Assembly (NCBI RefSeq): GCF_027111315.2
Contig: NZ_CP114289.2
Span: 3,162,001-3,226,000, forward strand
DNA length: 64,000 nucleotides
DNA from: Flavobacterium limnophilum
GTDB lineage: Bacteria > Bacteroidota > Bacteroidia > Flavobacteriales > Flavobacteriaceae
Direction of reading: 5' to 3'
Each line of letters begins with the position of its first letter. Within the stretch, counting starts at the first letter, position 1. This document shows, in pieces, positions 15,889-24,704 of this stretch. A program made the translations under genes and the position numbers. The notes below the pieces were generated by a model, which saw only the letters and a list, made by a program, of their open reading frames with translations, ran no database searches and was not told where the DNA came from.

Positions 15889-16614
15889 TTATCCTCGACG
15901 GAACTCGCTTAATATAATAGCTGTAGCAGTGGCAACATTCAGACTTTCTGTTTTTTGGATATTTCCAAAACGAGGAATTGTAAGCCTGTTTTTAATTATT
16001 TTTTCAAGTTCTGCCGAAATTCCATTGGCTTCATTTCCCATTATAATAATTCCCTCTTTCGGTAAATCGGTTTTATAAATATTGTTTCCATCCATAAAAG
16101 TTCCAAAAATCGGCAATTTGGTTTGGCTGACATAATTTTCCAAATCAATATAATTGACGTTGACCCTTGCAATGGAACCCATAGTGGCCTGGACCACTTT
16201 TGGATTGTAAATATCGACTGTTTCTTTCGAACAAATTAATTGACTGATGCCAAACCAGTCGCACAATCGCAATATTGTCCCTAAATTACCGGGATCACGA
16301 ATGGAATCAAGGGCAAGAATTAATCCTGATTCGATAATTTTTTTTTCGGCAGGTATTTTAAAAACCGCCAAACAGGTATTTGGTGTTGCCAATGCGCTGA
16401 TTTTTTTTAAATCACTTTCCGTAATTATAATTCTCTTGCCATTTGAAACTTCCTCAAAATCGTTTTGGGTTGTAAATAAATGAACCAATTCAAAATTTGA
16501 TTCTAACATTTCTTGAATTACCTTTATGCCTTCGGCAAAAAACAATTGATTGGAAGATCGATATTTTTTTTGTTGTAAACTCGTTATAAGTTTTATTTGG
16601 TTTTTACTAACCAT
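15889..16614 (-). CDS. SpoU/TrmH-family RNA methyltransferase
   Basis: A 2'-O-ribose RNA methyltransferase of the SPOUT class, 241 residues. An N-terminal substrate-binding domain (ELVHLFTTQ region, residues 1-95) precedes the knot domain with motif 1 LDSIRDPGNLGTILRLCDWFG (102-122), motif 2 IIIMGNEANGIS, and motif 3 IPRFGNIQKTESLNVATATAII. The target (23S rRNA or tRNA) cannot be told from sequence. Its 5' end overlaps the promoter of the divergent tamL gene. Confidence 0.9.
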   Translation of the reverse strand: MVSKNQIKLITSLQQKKYRSSNQLFFAEGIKVIQEMLESNFELVHLFTTQNDFEEVSNGKRIIITESDLKKISALATPNTCLAVFKIPAEKKIIESGLILALDSIRDPGNLGTILRLCDWFGISQLICSKETVDIYNPKVVQATMGSIARVNVNYIDLENYVSQTKLPIFGTFMDGNNIYKTDLPKEGIIIMGNEANGISAELEKIIKNRLTIPRFGNIQKTESLNVATATAIILSEFRRG

Positions 16615-16630
16615 AAAAAATGTACTTTTG
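16596..16630 (+). promoter_or_regulatory. tamL promoter inside the 5' end of the divergent gene
   Basis: TTTG at 16596-16599 and TACTTTTG at 16623-16630 are 23 bp apart, at the long end of the usual range. The -33 lies within the first codons of the SpoU gene. It puts the tamL transcript start near 16636. Confidence 0.55.
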
Positions 16631-16650
16631 AATTATATATTTCCCAGCAT

Positions 16651-19206
16651 TTGAAAAAGATTAGCACAAAAATAGCAACATTTATTGTAATAGGAATAAT
16701 TATCTCGGCTTGCGACACCGTAAAACGTGTTCCGGACGGCAAACTGCTTCTTACCAAAAATGAAATCTTGGTAAATGACAAAGCCACGAAGGACGACGAT
16801 GTTATTAATCAATTGTACCAGAAACCCAACAGTTCCGTACTGGGTTATCGATTGCGATTGAATTTGTTCAATATTGCCAATCCCAATCCCGACTCCACTT
16901 TTCAAGCCAAGTTCACCAAACATCCCGGTAAATACGAACGAATGTCAAAATGGTTGTCGGCAAAACAAGTGGATCGACTAGGGCAATCTTTTTGGCATAA
17001 AGGAATTCATGACTTCTTGAAGAAAACAGGCGAAGCTCCGGTGATAATCGACACCGTAAGAACAAACAAATCAATTTTGAGATTGAAATACTATTATTTC
17101 AACAATGGTTACTTTGGAGTAAAAGCCAATTACAAATTAGACAGCCTAAGTGCTAAAAAAGCCGAAATAAAATACACCATAAATACCGGAAATGCCTATT
17201 TTCTGGATTCGCTAAAAACAACCATTAAAACTCCAGCACTAGATTCCTTGTTTAAAGAAATCAAATCAGAAGCCTTTTTAAAATCTGGGCAACAATATAA
17301 AACAAAAGATTTTGACGAAGAAAAAAACCGGATCAACACCTATTTTAGAAATCATGGCGTGTACCAATTTCAACCCACTTATGTCACTTTTGATTTAGAT
17401 ACACTAAACACCGAAAAAAAGGTAAACGTCAATTTAAAAATAAACGATTATTCCTTTCAAGAAAACGACACTGCCAGAACCGAACCTTTCAAAATATACA
17501 AAATAAGCGATGTAAACATTTATACCGATTATTCGGCAGCGACCGTCAACTCAAAAATCACGGACAGCACTTCCTACAACAATTTTAATCTATACAGCCA
17601 CAGCAAATTAAAATACAAACCAAAAGCAATAACTGACGCCGTTTTCATCACAAAAGGAAGTGTATTTGCCGATTATCGAACCGTTTTGACAACACGCTAT
17701 TTGAATAATTTGAAAATTTTCAATTATCCAACCATTCTATATGAAGTGGACAAACGGGACACCACCGCCCAATCCTTGATAGCAAAAGTATATTTATCGC
17801 CTCGAAAAAAATACAGTTTGGGCACCACGCTGGATGTAACCCATTCCAACATTCAAGATATTGGAATCGCCGGCAGTATCACGGAAAGTATCAGAAACGT
17901 ATTCAACGGAGCCGAAACACTGGAAATTTCAGGCCGGGGAAATATTGGTTCCTCGAAAGATTTGGCGAATCCAGAAAGCAAATTTTTCAATGTCTCCGAA
18001 TATGGAATCGATTTGAAACTGAATATTCCCAGAATATGGTTTCCTTTCAAGACCGAGAAAATCATTCCCAAAAGCATGATTCCTTCCTCGCAGCTTTCAG
18101 CAGGATTAGCCACACAAAAAAACATTGGATTGGACAAAGAGAATTTCACCAGTTCATTGTCCTATAATTGGAATCCTAAAAGAAACAATACGGCGCGTTT
18201 TGATTTACTAAACATGCAATATGTGCGAAATCTTAACCCTCAAAATTATTTCAATGTTTATGAATCCTCTTATGATGCCCTAAACGACATCGCAAAAGTT
18301 TACAATACGAACCCCGACTGGGTTGACGACAATGGAAATTTAACAATTGAAAAAGGAACAACGGGATTTACCAATGCTGTTTTGTCCGACAACACAGCCT
18401 TGAAACCTGAAGACCAAGAATACAAGGAGGTCGACAATATCGAAGAAAGAAGAATCAGGCTTACTGAAAACGATTTTATTATGGCCACTAGTTATACTTT
18501 TTCAAAAACAACTCGAAAAGACTTATTGGACAATAATTTTTATCTTTTTAGAACAAAAATAGAATCTGCGGGTTCTGCTTTGTCTTTGATTTCGAATGCG
18601 GCAAACTTGCCTAAAAACGCAAACGGCAATTATGAAATTTTTAATTTGGAATATTCAGAATACGTAAAAACAGAATTTGATTTTATCAAATATTGGGATT
18701 TATCCAAAGAAAAAGTGATTGCTTTTAGAAGCTTTTTTGGAATCGCCATTCCTTACGGAAATTCAAACAATATTCCTTTTTCACGAAGTTATTTTGCTGG
18801 AGGCTCGAATGACAACAGGGCATGGCAACCTTATCGTTTAGGTCCGGGAAGCAGTGGCGCGGTAAATGATTACAATGAAGCGAACATGAAAATTGCCTTG
18901 AGTGCCGAATTTAGATTCAGGATATTAGGCAGCGTAAAAGGAGCAATATTTGCCGACGCAGGCAATATTTGGAACGTACTTGACAATGTGACAAATGAAA
19001 AAGCAACCTTTAACAGCATGGCTGATTTAAAAGAATTGGCTTTAGGAACCGGCTTTGGTTTGCGTTATGATTTGAGTTTTTTCGTGGTCCGATTTGATTT
19101 AGGGTTTAAAACTTACAATCCAGCCAATGAAATTGATAAAAGATGGTTTAACGATTACGATTTCGCTCATTCTGTTTTTAATTTTGGTATAAATTATCCA
19201 TTCTAA
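16651..19206 (+). CDS. tamL: Translocation and assembly module lipoprotein TamL (BamA-like barrel)
   Basis: An Omp85-superfamily outer-membrane protein, 851 residues. I start it at TTG 16651: MKKISTKIATFIVIGIIISAC is a lipoprotein signal with C21 as the acylated residue, whereas the ATG at 16597 lies upstream of the apparent promoter. POTRA-like repeats follow (FNNGYFGVKANYKLD is one), then a C-terminal barrel with SRSYFAGGSNDNRAWQ (the Omp85 motif region) and a terminal strand ending NFGINYPF. TamL is the Bacteroidota counterpart of TamA, working with TamB in lipid or outer-membrane protein traffic. tamB is not adjacent here. Confidence 0.9.
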   Translation: MKKISTKIATFIVIGIIISACDTVKRVPDGKLLLTKNEILVNDKATKDDDVINQLYQKPNSSVLGYRLRLNLFNIANPNPDSTFQAKFTKHPGKYERMSKWLSAKQVDRLGQSFWHKGIHDFLKKTGEAPVIIDTVRTNKSILRLKYYYFNNGYFGVKANYKLDSLSAKKAEIKYTINTGNAYFLDSLKTTIKTPALDSLFKEIKSEAFLKSGQQYKTKDFDEEKNRINTYFRNHGVYQFQPTYVTFDLDTLNTEKKVNVNLKINDYSFQENDTARTEPFKIYKISDVNIYTDYSAATVNSKITDSTSYNNFNLYSHSKLKYKPKAITDAVFITKGSVFADYRTVLTTRYLNNLKIFNYPTILYEVDKRDTTAQSLIAKVYLSPRKKYSLGTTLDVTHSNIQDIGIAGSITESIRNVFNGAETLEISGRGNIGSSKDLANPESKFFNVSEYGIDLKLNIPRIWFPFKTEKIIPKSMIPSSQLSAGLATQKNIGLDKENFTSSLSYNWNPKRNNTARFDLLNMQYVRNLNPQNYFNVYESSYDALNDIAKVYNTNPDWVDDNGNLTIEKGTTGFTNAVLSDNTALKPEDQEYKEVDNIEERRIRLTENDFIMATSYTFSKTTRKDLLDNNFYLFRTKIESAGSALSLISNAANLPKNANGNYEIFNLEYSEYVKTEFDFIKYWDLSKEKVIAFRSFFGIAIPYGNSNNIPFSRSYFAGGSNDNRAWQPYRLGPGSSGAVNDYNEANMKIALSAEFRFRILGSVKGAIFADAGNIWNVLDNVTNEKATFNSMADLKELALGTGFGLRYDLSFFVVRFDLGFKTYNPANEIDKRWFNDYDFAHSVFNFGINYPF

Positions 19207-19221
19207 GTGCTAATTAATTCT

Positions 19222-19229
19222 TATTTTTG
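19222..19229 (+). promoter_or_regulatory. fbaA -7 element
   Basis: TATTTTTG, exact TAnnTTTG, in the 69-bp gap before the aldolase gene. No TTG is seen at the expected distance. Confidence 0.5.
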
Positions 19230-19275
19230 CAATCTAAAAATTTAACTGATAAAATAATAACCTAAATTAATTACA

Positions 19276-20343
19276 ATGGCACATAATATAAAACCAGGAG
19301 TAGCTACAGGAGACCAAGTCCAAGAAATTTTCAAATATGCAAAAGAAAAAGGTTTTGCACTTCCCGCAGTAAACGTTACGGGTTCAAACACGATAAATGG
19401 TGTTCTTGAAACTGCAGCAAAACTAAACGCTCCCGTTATTATCCAATTTTCAAATGGAGGAGCACAGTTTAACGCTGGAAAAGGACTTTCTAATGCTGGT
19501 GAAAAAGCTGCTATTGCTGGTGGTATTGCTGGAGCATTACATATTCACACTATGGCGGAAGCTTATGGAGCAACCGTAATTTTACATACTGACCACTGCG
19601 CCAAGAAACTATTGCCTTGGATTGACGGGTTATTGGATGCTTCTGAAAAGCATTTTGCCGAAACAGGAAAACCGTTATTCTCTTCTCACATGATTGACTT
19701 GTCCGAAGAGCCTATCGAAGAAAACATCGAAATCTGCAAAGGATATTTGACTAGAATGAGCAAAATGGGAATGACATTGGAAATCGAACTAGGAATCACT
19801 GGTGGAGAAGAAGATGGTGTTGACAACTCGGACGTTGACAGTTCAAAATTATACACACAACCTTCTGAAGTATCTTATGCTTACGAAGAATTATTAAAAG
19901 TAAGCCCACGTTTTACAATTGCGGCTTCTTTTGGAAACGTTCACGGAGTTTACAAACCAGGAAACGTGAAATTGACTCCAAAAATATTGAAAAATTCCCA
20001 AGATTACGTTCAAAACAAATTCAACACAGGACTAAACCCGGTTGATTTCGTTTTCCACGGAGGTTCAGGTTCTACATTGGAAGAAATTAGAGAAGGAATT
20101 AGCTATGGTGTTGTAAAAATGAACATTGATACCGACTTGCAATTTGCTTTTGCTGAAGGTATTCGTGACTTTATGGTAAACAACATTGATTATCTAAAAA
20201 CTCAAATCGGAAACCCAACGGGTGCAGATGCTCCAAACAAAAAATATTACGACCCAAGAAAATGGTTGCGTGAAGGTGAAATCACGTTCAACGCCAGACT
20301 GGAACAAGCATTTGCAGATTTGAACAACGTGAATACTCTATAA
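19276..20343 (+). CDS. fbaA: Class II fructose-bisphosphate aldolase
   Basis: The zinc-dependent aldolase of glycolysis and gluconeogenesis, 355 residues, of the long (class IIA) type. The zinc-site histidine segment is ILHTDHCAKKLLPWIDGL. The second metal and substrate region is ASFGNVHGVYKPGN, and the phosphate-binding loop is FVFHGGSGSTLEEI, followed by GVVKMNIDTDLQFAF. It takes fructose 1,6-bisphosphate to DHAP and glyceraldehyde 3-phosphate. It is separated from accD by 105 bp that holds two heptad arrays and no terminator. Confidence 0.97.
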   Translation: MAHNIKPGVATGDQVQEIFKYAKEKGFALPAVNVTGSNTINGVLETAAKLNAPVIIQFSNGGAQFNAGKGLSNAGEKAAIAGGIAGALHIHTMAEAYGATVILHTDHCAKKLLPWIDGLLDASEKHFAETGKPLFSSHMIDLSEEPIEENIEICKGYLTRMSKMGMTLEIELGITGGEEDGVDNSDVDSSKLYTQPSEVSYAYEELLKVSPRFTIAASFGNVHGVYKPGNVKLTPKILKNSQDYVQNKFNTGLNPVDFVFHGGSGSTLEEIREGISYGVVKMNIDTDLQFAFAEGIRDFMVNNIDYLKTQIGNPTGADAPNKKYYDPRKWLREGEITFNARLEQAFADLNNVNTL

Positions 20344-20344
20344 G

Positions 20345-20447
20345 GTACGAAGTACAATATACGAAGTACGAAGTGAAATAAAATATTAATAAGAATTTAG
20401 AAAAAGGATTTTACTTCCAACTTCTAACCTCTAACTTCCAACTTAAT
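20345..20447. repeat. Two distinct heptad arrays between fbaA and accD
   Basis: The first array (20345-20379) reads GTACGAA, GTACAAT, ATACGAA, GTACGAA, GTGAAAT. The second (20413-20447) reads ACTTCCA, ACTTCTA, ACCTCTA, ACTTCCA, ACTTAAT. Both keep an exact 7-nt period, with unrelated words. Confidence 0.65.
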
Positions 20448-20448
20448 T

Positions 20449-21303
20449 ATGGCTTGGTTTAAAAGAACGACGAAAGGAATTACTACGGCTACCGAAGACA
20501 AAATGGATGTCCCAAAAGGACTTTGGTACAAATCACCTACGGGAAAAGTTATTGATGCCGAAGAATTGGCAAGAAATCTTTGGGTTAGCCCGGAAGATGG
20601 TTTTCATGTGAGAATTGGCAGTGCCGAATATTTCGAAATATTGTTTGACAACAATGAATTCGTTGAACTGGATGCAAAAATGACCTCAAAAGACCCTTTG
20701 CATTTCGTCGATACCAAAAAATATTCCGATCGTTTGAAAGATGTTATGGCAAAAACCAAATTGAAAGATGCGGTTCGAACAGGCGTTGGAAAATCAAAAG
20801 GAAAAGAATTGGTGGTTTGTTGCATGGATTTTGCCTTTATTGGTGGATCTATGGGAGCTGTTGTGGGCGAAAAAATTGTTCGCGGAATCGATTATTCCAT
20901 CAAAAACAATGTTCCATTTGTAATGATTTCAAAATCAGGTGGAGCCAGAATGATGGAAGCCGCTTATTCGTTAATGCAGTTGGCTAAAACTTCCGTGAAA
21001 CTGGCACAATTATCCGAAGCAAAAATCCCTTATATTTCCTTGTGTACAGACCCTACAACAGGAGGAACAACGGCTTCATACGCCATGCTTGGCGACATCA
21101 ATATTTCGGAACCAGGAGCCTTAATTGGTTTTGCTGGACCTCGAGTTGTAAAAGACACTACCGGAAAAGATTTGCCGGAAGGTTTCCAAACTGCCGAATT
21201 TGTTCTTGAACACGGCTTTCTGGATTTTATCACACCTCGAAAAGAACTAAAAGACTCCATCAATTTGTATATTGATTTGATTCAAAACAACAATATTAGA
21301 TAA
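20449..21303 (+). CDS. accD: Acetyl-CoA carboxylase carboxyltransferase subunit beta, zinc ribbon lost
   Basis: The 284-residue beta subunit of the ACC carboxyltransferase, which with AccA moves the carboxyl group from biotin-BCCP to acetyl-CoA to make malonyl-CoA. The crotonase-type core is intact: [51 protein letters not shown], and [12 protein letters not shown]. The N-terminal segment [20 protein letters not shown] aligns with the zinc ribbon of E. coli AccD, but all four cysteines are replaced (Ser, Gly, Ser, Asp). I believe this loss is shared by related Flavobacteria. Confidence 0.95.
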   Translation: MAWFKRTTKGITTATEDKMDVPKGLWYKSPTGKVIDAEELARNLWVSPEDGFHVRIGSAEYFEILFDNNEFVELDAKMTSKDPLHFVDTKKYSDRLKDVMAKTKLKDAVRTGVGKSKGKELVVCCMDFAFIGGSMGAVVGEKIVRGIDYSIKNNVPFVMISKSGGARMMEAAYSLMQLAKTSVKLAQLSEAKIPYISLCTDPTTGGTTASYAMLGDINISEPGALIGFAGPRVVKDTTGKDLPEGFQTAEFVLEHGFLDFITPRKELKDSINLYIDLIQNNNIR

Positions 21304-21306
21304 ATG

Positions 21307-21334
21307 AAAATCCCGAGCAATCGGGATTTTTTTT
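21307..21334 (+). terminator. accD terminator
   Basis: A 10-bp stem AAAATCCCGA/TCGGGATTTT with a GCAA loop and a run of eight T. An identical stem-loop follows ppiD on the other strand (46498-46523). Confidence 0.93.
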
Positions 21335-21519
21335 GCCTATCTCGTTCTGAAATAGGCTTCAACAAAATTAAGAAAAGTTAAAATGCTTCCCTATTCTCGA
21401 ATAGCAGCTTTTTAACTTTTTGTTTTTTAGAAGTATTGGTTACCTAAAGAGCGTTTACCTGATTTTTTTCTAACATTTAACATTCAAAAAGTGAAATAAT
21501 TGCAAATTTTTCACTAAAA

Positions 21520-21549
21520 TTGACACTTCTTATATCAGCAGTATTTTTA
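21520..21549 (+). promoter_or_regulatory. Promoter of the first POT gene (TTG-N19-TATTTTTA)
   Basis: TTG at 21520-21522 and TATTTTTA at 21542-21549 with 19 bp between. The -7 is one base from consensus. The remainder of the 287-bp gap, apart from the accD terminator, shows nothing. Confidence 0.6.
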
Positions 21550-21590
21550 TAAGAAAACACACTATATAATCATTAACCTAAATAAATAAA

Positions 21591-23114
21591 ATGTCGGAAA
21601 CTCAAGTAAAAACAGGACATCCAAAAGGATTGTATTTCTTATTCTTCACAGAAATGTGGGAACGATTCAGTTATTATGGAATGAGAGCAATCTTTATTCT
21701 ATTTATGACCAAAATATTATTGATGAAAGATGCCGATGCCTCCCAAATTTATGGAAGCTACACGGGATTGGTTTATTTAACGCCCTTGTTGGGAGGTTAT
21801 TTATGCGATAAATTCTTAGGAAACAGACGAAGCATTATTATTGGTGGTTTGCTGATGGCAATTGGTCAGTTTTTTATGTTTTTTAGTGCTTCTGCTGGTG
21901 CTGATGGCGGAATTTCACTTATGTGGATGGGTCTAACGGCAATAATCATTGGTAATGGTTTCTTCAAACCCAATATTTCCACAATGGTTGGACAACTCTA
22001 CCCTGCCAATGACAGAAGGATAGATAGCGCATTTACCATTTTCTACATGGGAATCAATCTTGGCGCTTTCTTTTCACCATTAGTATGTGGTTCAATGGAT
22101 TTCAAATGGGGATTCTTGGCAGCAGGAATTGGAATGTTGATTGGATTGGTTGCTTTTGTACTGGGTCAAAAAAAATACCTTGTTTCTGAAGAAGGAAAAG
22201 AGATTGGTTTACCAGTGAAAAAACTGGATTCAAAAAGCATAGGAATGATAATTGGTTCTATTGCAATCATCTTTTTTATGCTGAACTTCAAGCAAATGTT
22301 CAAAAGCGATGTAGATATCATTAGCTATTTTATTTATGGCGCCATGGTAGCCATGCCAATCCTCATCTTCAGCGACAAAAGTTTAAGCAAAATTGAAACC
22401 CAAAGAATTACCGTAATTTTTATTCTTGCCTTTTTCGTAATCTTCTTTTGGGGAGCATTCGAGCAAGCCGGAGCTTCATTAACGCTTTTTGCTGACAGAC
22501 AAACCGAAAGAACATTATTTGGCTGGGAAATGCCTGCCTCTTATTTTCAATCGGTCAATCCGTTGGCTGTTATTTCACTTGCGCCAATTATGACTATCGT
22601 TTGGGGGTTTTTATATGCCAGAAAATTAGAACCATCATCGCCTAAAAAAATGGCAATTGGTCTGGGATTAGTGGCAATGGGATATGTTGTAATTGCAATT
22701 GCAGTTAAAGGTTTGGGATTAGGAGAAAAAGTGTCAATGTGGTGGTTGATTGGTTTATATGTAATTCATACTATTGGAGAATTGTGTTTGTCACCTATCG
22801 GATTGTCAATGGTTTCAAAACTGGCTCCTTTGCGTTTGTCTTCATTAATGATGGGAACATGGTTTTTGGCCAATGCTGCCGCCAATAAATTTGCTGGAAC
22901 ATTAAGTGCCTTGATTCCAGGCGGAGAAGACGGGACAGGTGGAGCAACTTCCTTTTTAGGATTCCAAATCACCAATCTATATGAGTTTTTTGTGTTGTTT
23001 ATTATTATGTCAGGAGTTGCAGCTGCAATACTATTTGTATTAAGTTCTTGGTTAGAAAAACGCATGCACAACGACCACGTTGAAGGTGTTGATTTAGAAG
23101 TTGAGAATAGATAA
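21591..23114 (+). CDS. POT-family proton-coupled oligopeptide transporter, copy 1
   Basis: An inner-membrane MFS protein of the PTR2/POT family, 507 residues, importing di- and tripeptides with protons. The proton/peptide signature is TEMWERFSYYGMRA (residues 20-33). The second signature is the GNGFFKPNISTMVGQLY region, and FFWGAFEQAGASLTLFAD in the middle is the usual POT helix 7 block with the substrate-site glutamate. It has its own promoter and terminator, so it is transcribed apart from copies 2 and 3. Confidence 0.93.
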   Translation: MSETQVKTGHPKGLYFLFFTEMWERFSYYGMRAIFILFMTKILLMKDADASQIYGSYTGLVYLTPLLGGYLCDKFLGNRRSIIIGGLLMAIGQFFMFFSASAGADGGISLMWMGLTAIIIGNGFFKPNISTMVGQLYPANDRRIDSAFTIFYMGINLGAFFSPLVCGSMDFKWGFLAAGIGMLIGLVAFVLGQKKYLVSEEGKEIGLPVKKLDSKSIGMIIGSIAIIFFMLNFKQMFKSDVDIISYFIYGAMVAMPILIFSDKSLSKIETQRITVIFILAFFVIFFWGAFEQAGASLTLFADRQTERTLFGWEMPASYFQSVNPLAVISLAPIMTIVWGFLYARKLEPSSPKKMAIGLGLVAMGYVVIAIAVKGLGLGEKVSMWWLIGLYVIHTIGELCLSPIGLSMVSKLAPLRLSSLMMGTWFLANAAANKFAGTLSALIPGGEDGTGGATSFLGFQITNLYEFFVLFIIMSGVAAAILFVLSSWLEKRMHNDHVEGVDLEVENR

Positions 23115-23138
23115 ACCGTTTAATTTTTTTATATCTTT

Positions 23139-23173
23139 CAAACCTACAAAGCATCTTGTAGGTTTGTTTTTTT
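23139..23173 (+). terminator. Terminator after POT copy 1
   Basis: An 11-bp perfect stem (23139-23149 with 23156-23166) is followed by seven T. Confidence 0.92.
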
Positions 23174-23186
23174 AATCCACTAATTT

Positions 23187-24698
23187 ATGAGTGAAAATTT
23201 AACTTTAGAGCAAATTCAAAATTTTGAAGGGAAGTATCCAAAACAATTGTGGCATTTGTTTTTCAGCGAAATGTGGGAACGATTCAGTTTCTACGGAATG
23301 CGTGGAATGTTGGCCGTCTTTATGGTAGGCCAACTGAAGATGGATGAAACAACTGCCAACTTGCAATACGGAGCCACTCAAGCTTGGGTTTATGCTTTCA
23401 CATTTATTGGAGGATTGTTTGCAGACAAAATTCTGGGTTTTAGAAAATCACTTTTTTGGGGAGGGATTTTAATGATTATCGGAAGCGTGATTTTAGCGGT
23501 TAGTCCAAAAGAGTTGTTTTTCACCGGAATTGGTTTTACCATTGTTGGAACAGGTTTTTTCAAACCCAACATTTCTTCCATGGTTGGACAATTATATAAA
23601 GATGGTGATGTGAGGCGGGATGCAGGTTTCTCTCTTTTCTATGCCGGAATTAATCTTGGTGCGTTATTGGGCGGTTATGTTTGTATCGCAGTTGCCAACG
23701 GGAATCTTTGGGCAGGTTTTGTGCCAGAAAATCTTCGTTGGAATTATGCTTTTGGATTTGCTGCAGTCTTGATGTTTATTAGCTTGCTGACGTTTACACA
23801 AACGCAAAAAAGTTTAGGAGAAATTGGATTGTCTCCTTTAATGACTATAGAAAAATCCAAAAGAAAAATATATGAAGTTTTAACCTATATTGGCTCGTTA
23901 ATACTAATTCCCATTATCATTTTAATGGTTGCCAATACGGTTTACACTGATTATTTCATGATGATAATTGGCCCGGCTTCCATCTTGTACTTGTTTTATG
24001 AAATGCGAAATCTTTCAGCAGTACAGGTCAAGAAATTATTGGCAGCTTTGGTATTTATCCTTTTCTCCATTTTCTTTTGGGCATTCTATGAGCAAAGTGG
24101 AGGATCATTAAGTTTGTTTGCCGCCAATAATTTACAGAACAAACTTCTTGGTGTTGAGGTTGATCCCAATGGAGTAAATAATTCTTCTGGAGCTTTATTC
24201 GTAATTATCTTTGCTGGATTGCTCGGAATTCTATGGATTTGGATGGCAAAAAGAAAAATAGAACCCAATACGGTTGTTAAGTTTGGGTTGGGATTTTTAC
24301 TGCTTGGTGCTGGTTTTTGGATATTCTATTACACTAAATTCTTTGCCGGACCGGATGGCAAAACGTCATTAAACTTATTCACTTTTGGTTGGTTTGTCAT
24401 TACTTTTGGCGAATTGTGTTTGTCACCAATTGGAATGTCGGTAATGACCAAATTATCACCGCAAAAGCTGCAGGCCGTAATTATGGGAATGTGGTTTCTG
24501 GCCAGTGCTTACGGACAATATTTCGCCGGCTTATTGGGTGCCAATATTGCCGGAGCTTCAGAGAATGCCACCAATGCCGAAAAACTAATCGTGTATGCTG
24601 ATGGCTACAAACAATTAGGAATCTACGCCTTGGCAGCAGGATTGTTATTGATACTGATTTCGCCTTTGGTAAAAAAATTAATGCAGGAAGTAAAATAA
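23187..24698 (+). CDS. POT-family oligopeptide transporter, copy 2
   Basis: A second PTR2/POT transporter, 503 residues. SEMWERFSFYGMRG lies at residues 27-40, GTGFFKPNISSMVGQLYKD in helix 4, and FFWAFYEQSGGSLSLFAAN at helix 7. The N-terminus carries a longer acidic leader (NLTLEQIQNFEGKYP) than copy 1. It starts only 14 bp after the terminator of copy 1. A TATCTTTC overlapping that hairpin is the only promoter-like element, so copy 2 may depend partly on read-through. It ends 6 bp before copy 3, in one operon. Confidence 0.93.
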   Translation: MSENLTLEQIQNFEGKYPKQLWHLFFSEMWERFSFYGMRGMLAVFMVGQLKMDETTANLQYGATQAWVYAFTFIGGLFADKILGFRKSLFWGGILMIIGSVILAVSPKELFFTGIGFTIVGTGFFKPNISSMVGQLYKDGDVRRDAGFSLFYAGINLGALLGGYVCIAVANGNLWAGFVPENLRWNYAFGFAAVLMFISLLTFTQTQKSLGEIGLSPLMTIEKSKRKIYEVLTYIGSLILIPIIILMVANTVYTDYFMMIIGPASILYLFYEMRNLSAVQVKKLLAALVFILFSIFFWAFYEQSGGSLSLFAANNLQNKLLGVEVDPNGVNNSSGALFVIIFAGLLGILWIWMAKRKIEPNTVVKFGLGFLLLGAGFWIFYYTKFFAGPDGKTSLNLFTFGWFVITFGELCLSPIGMSVMTKLSPQKLQAVIMGMWFLASAYGQYFAGLLGANIAGASENATNAEKLIVYADGYKQLGIYALAAGLLLILISPLVKKLMQEVK

Positions 24699-24704
24699 AA
24701 TTAT

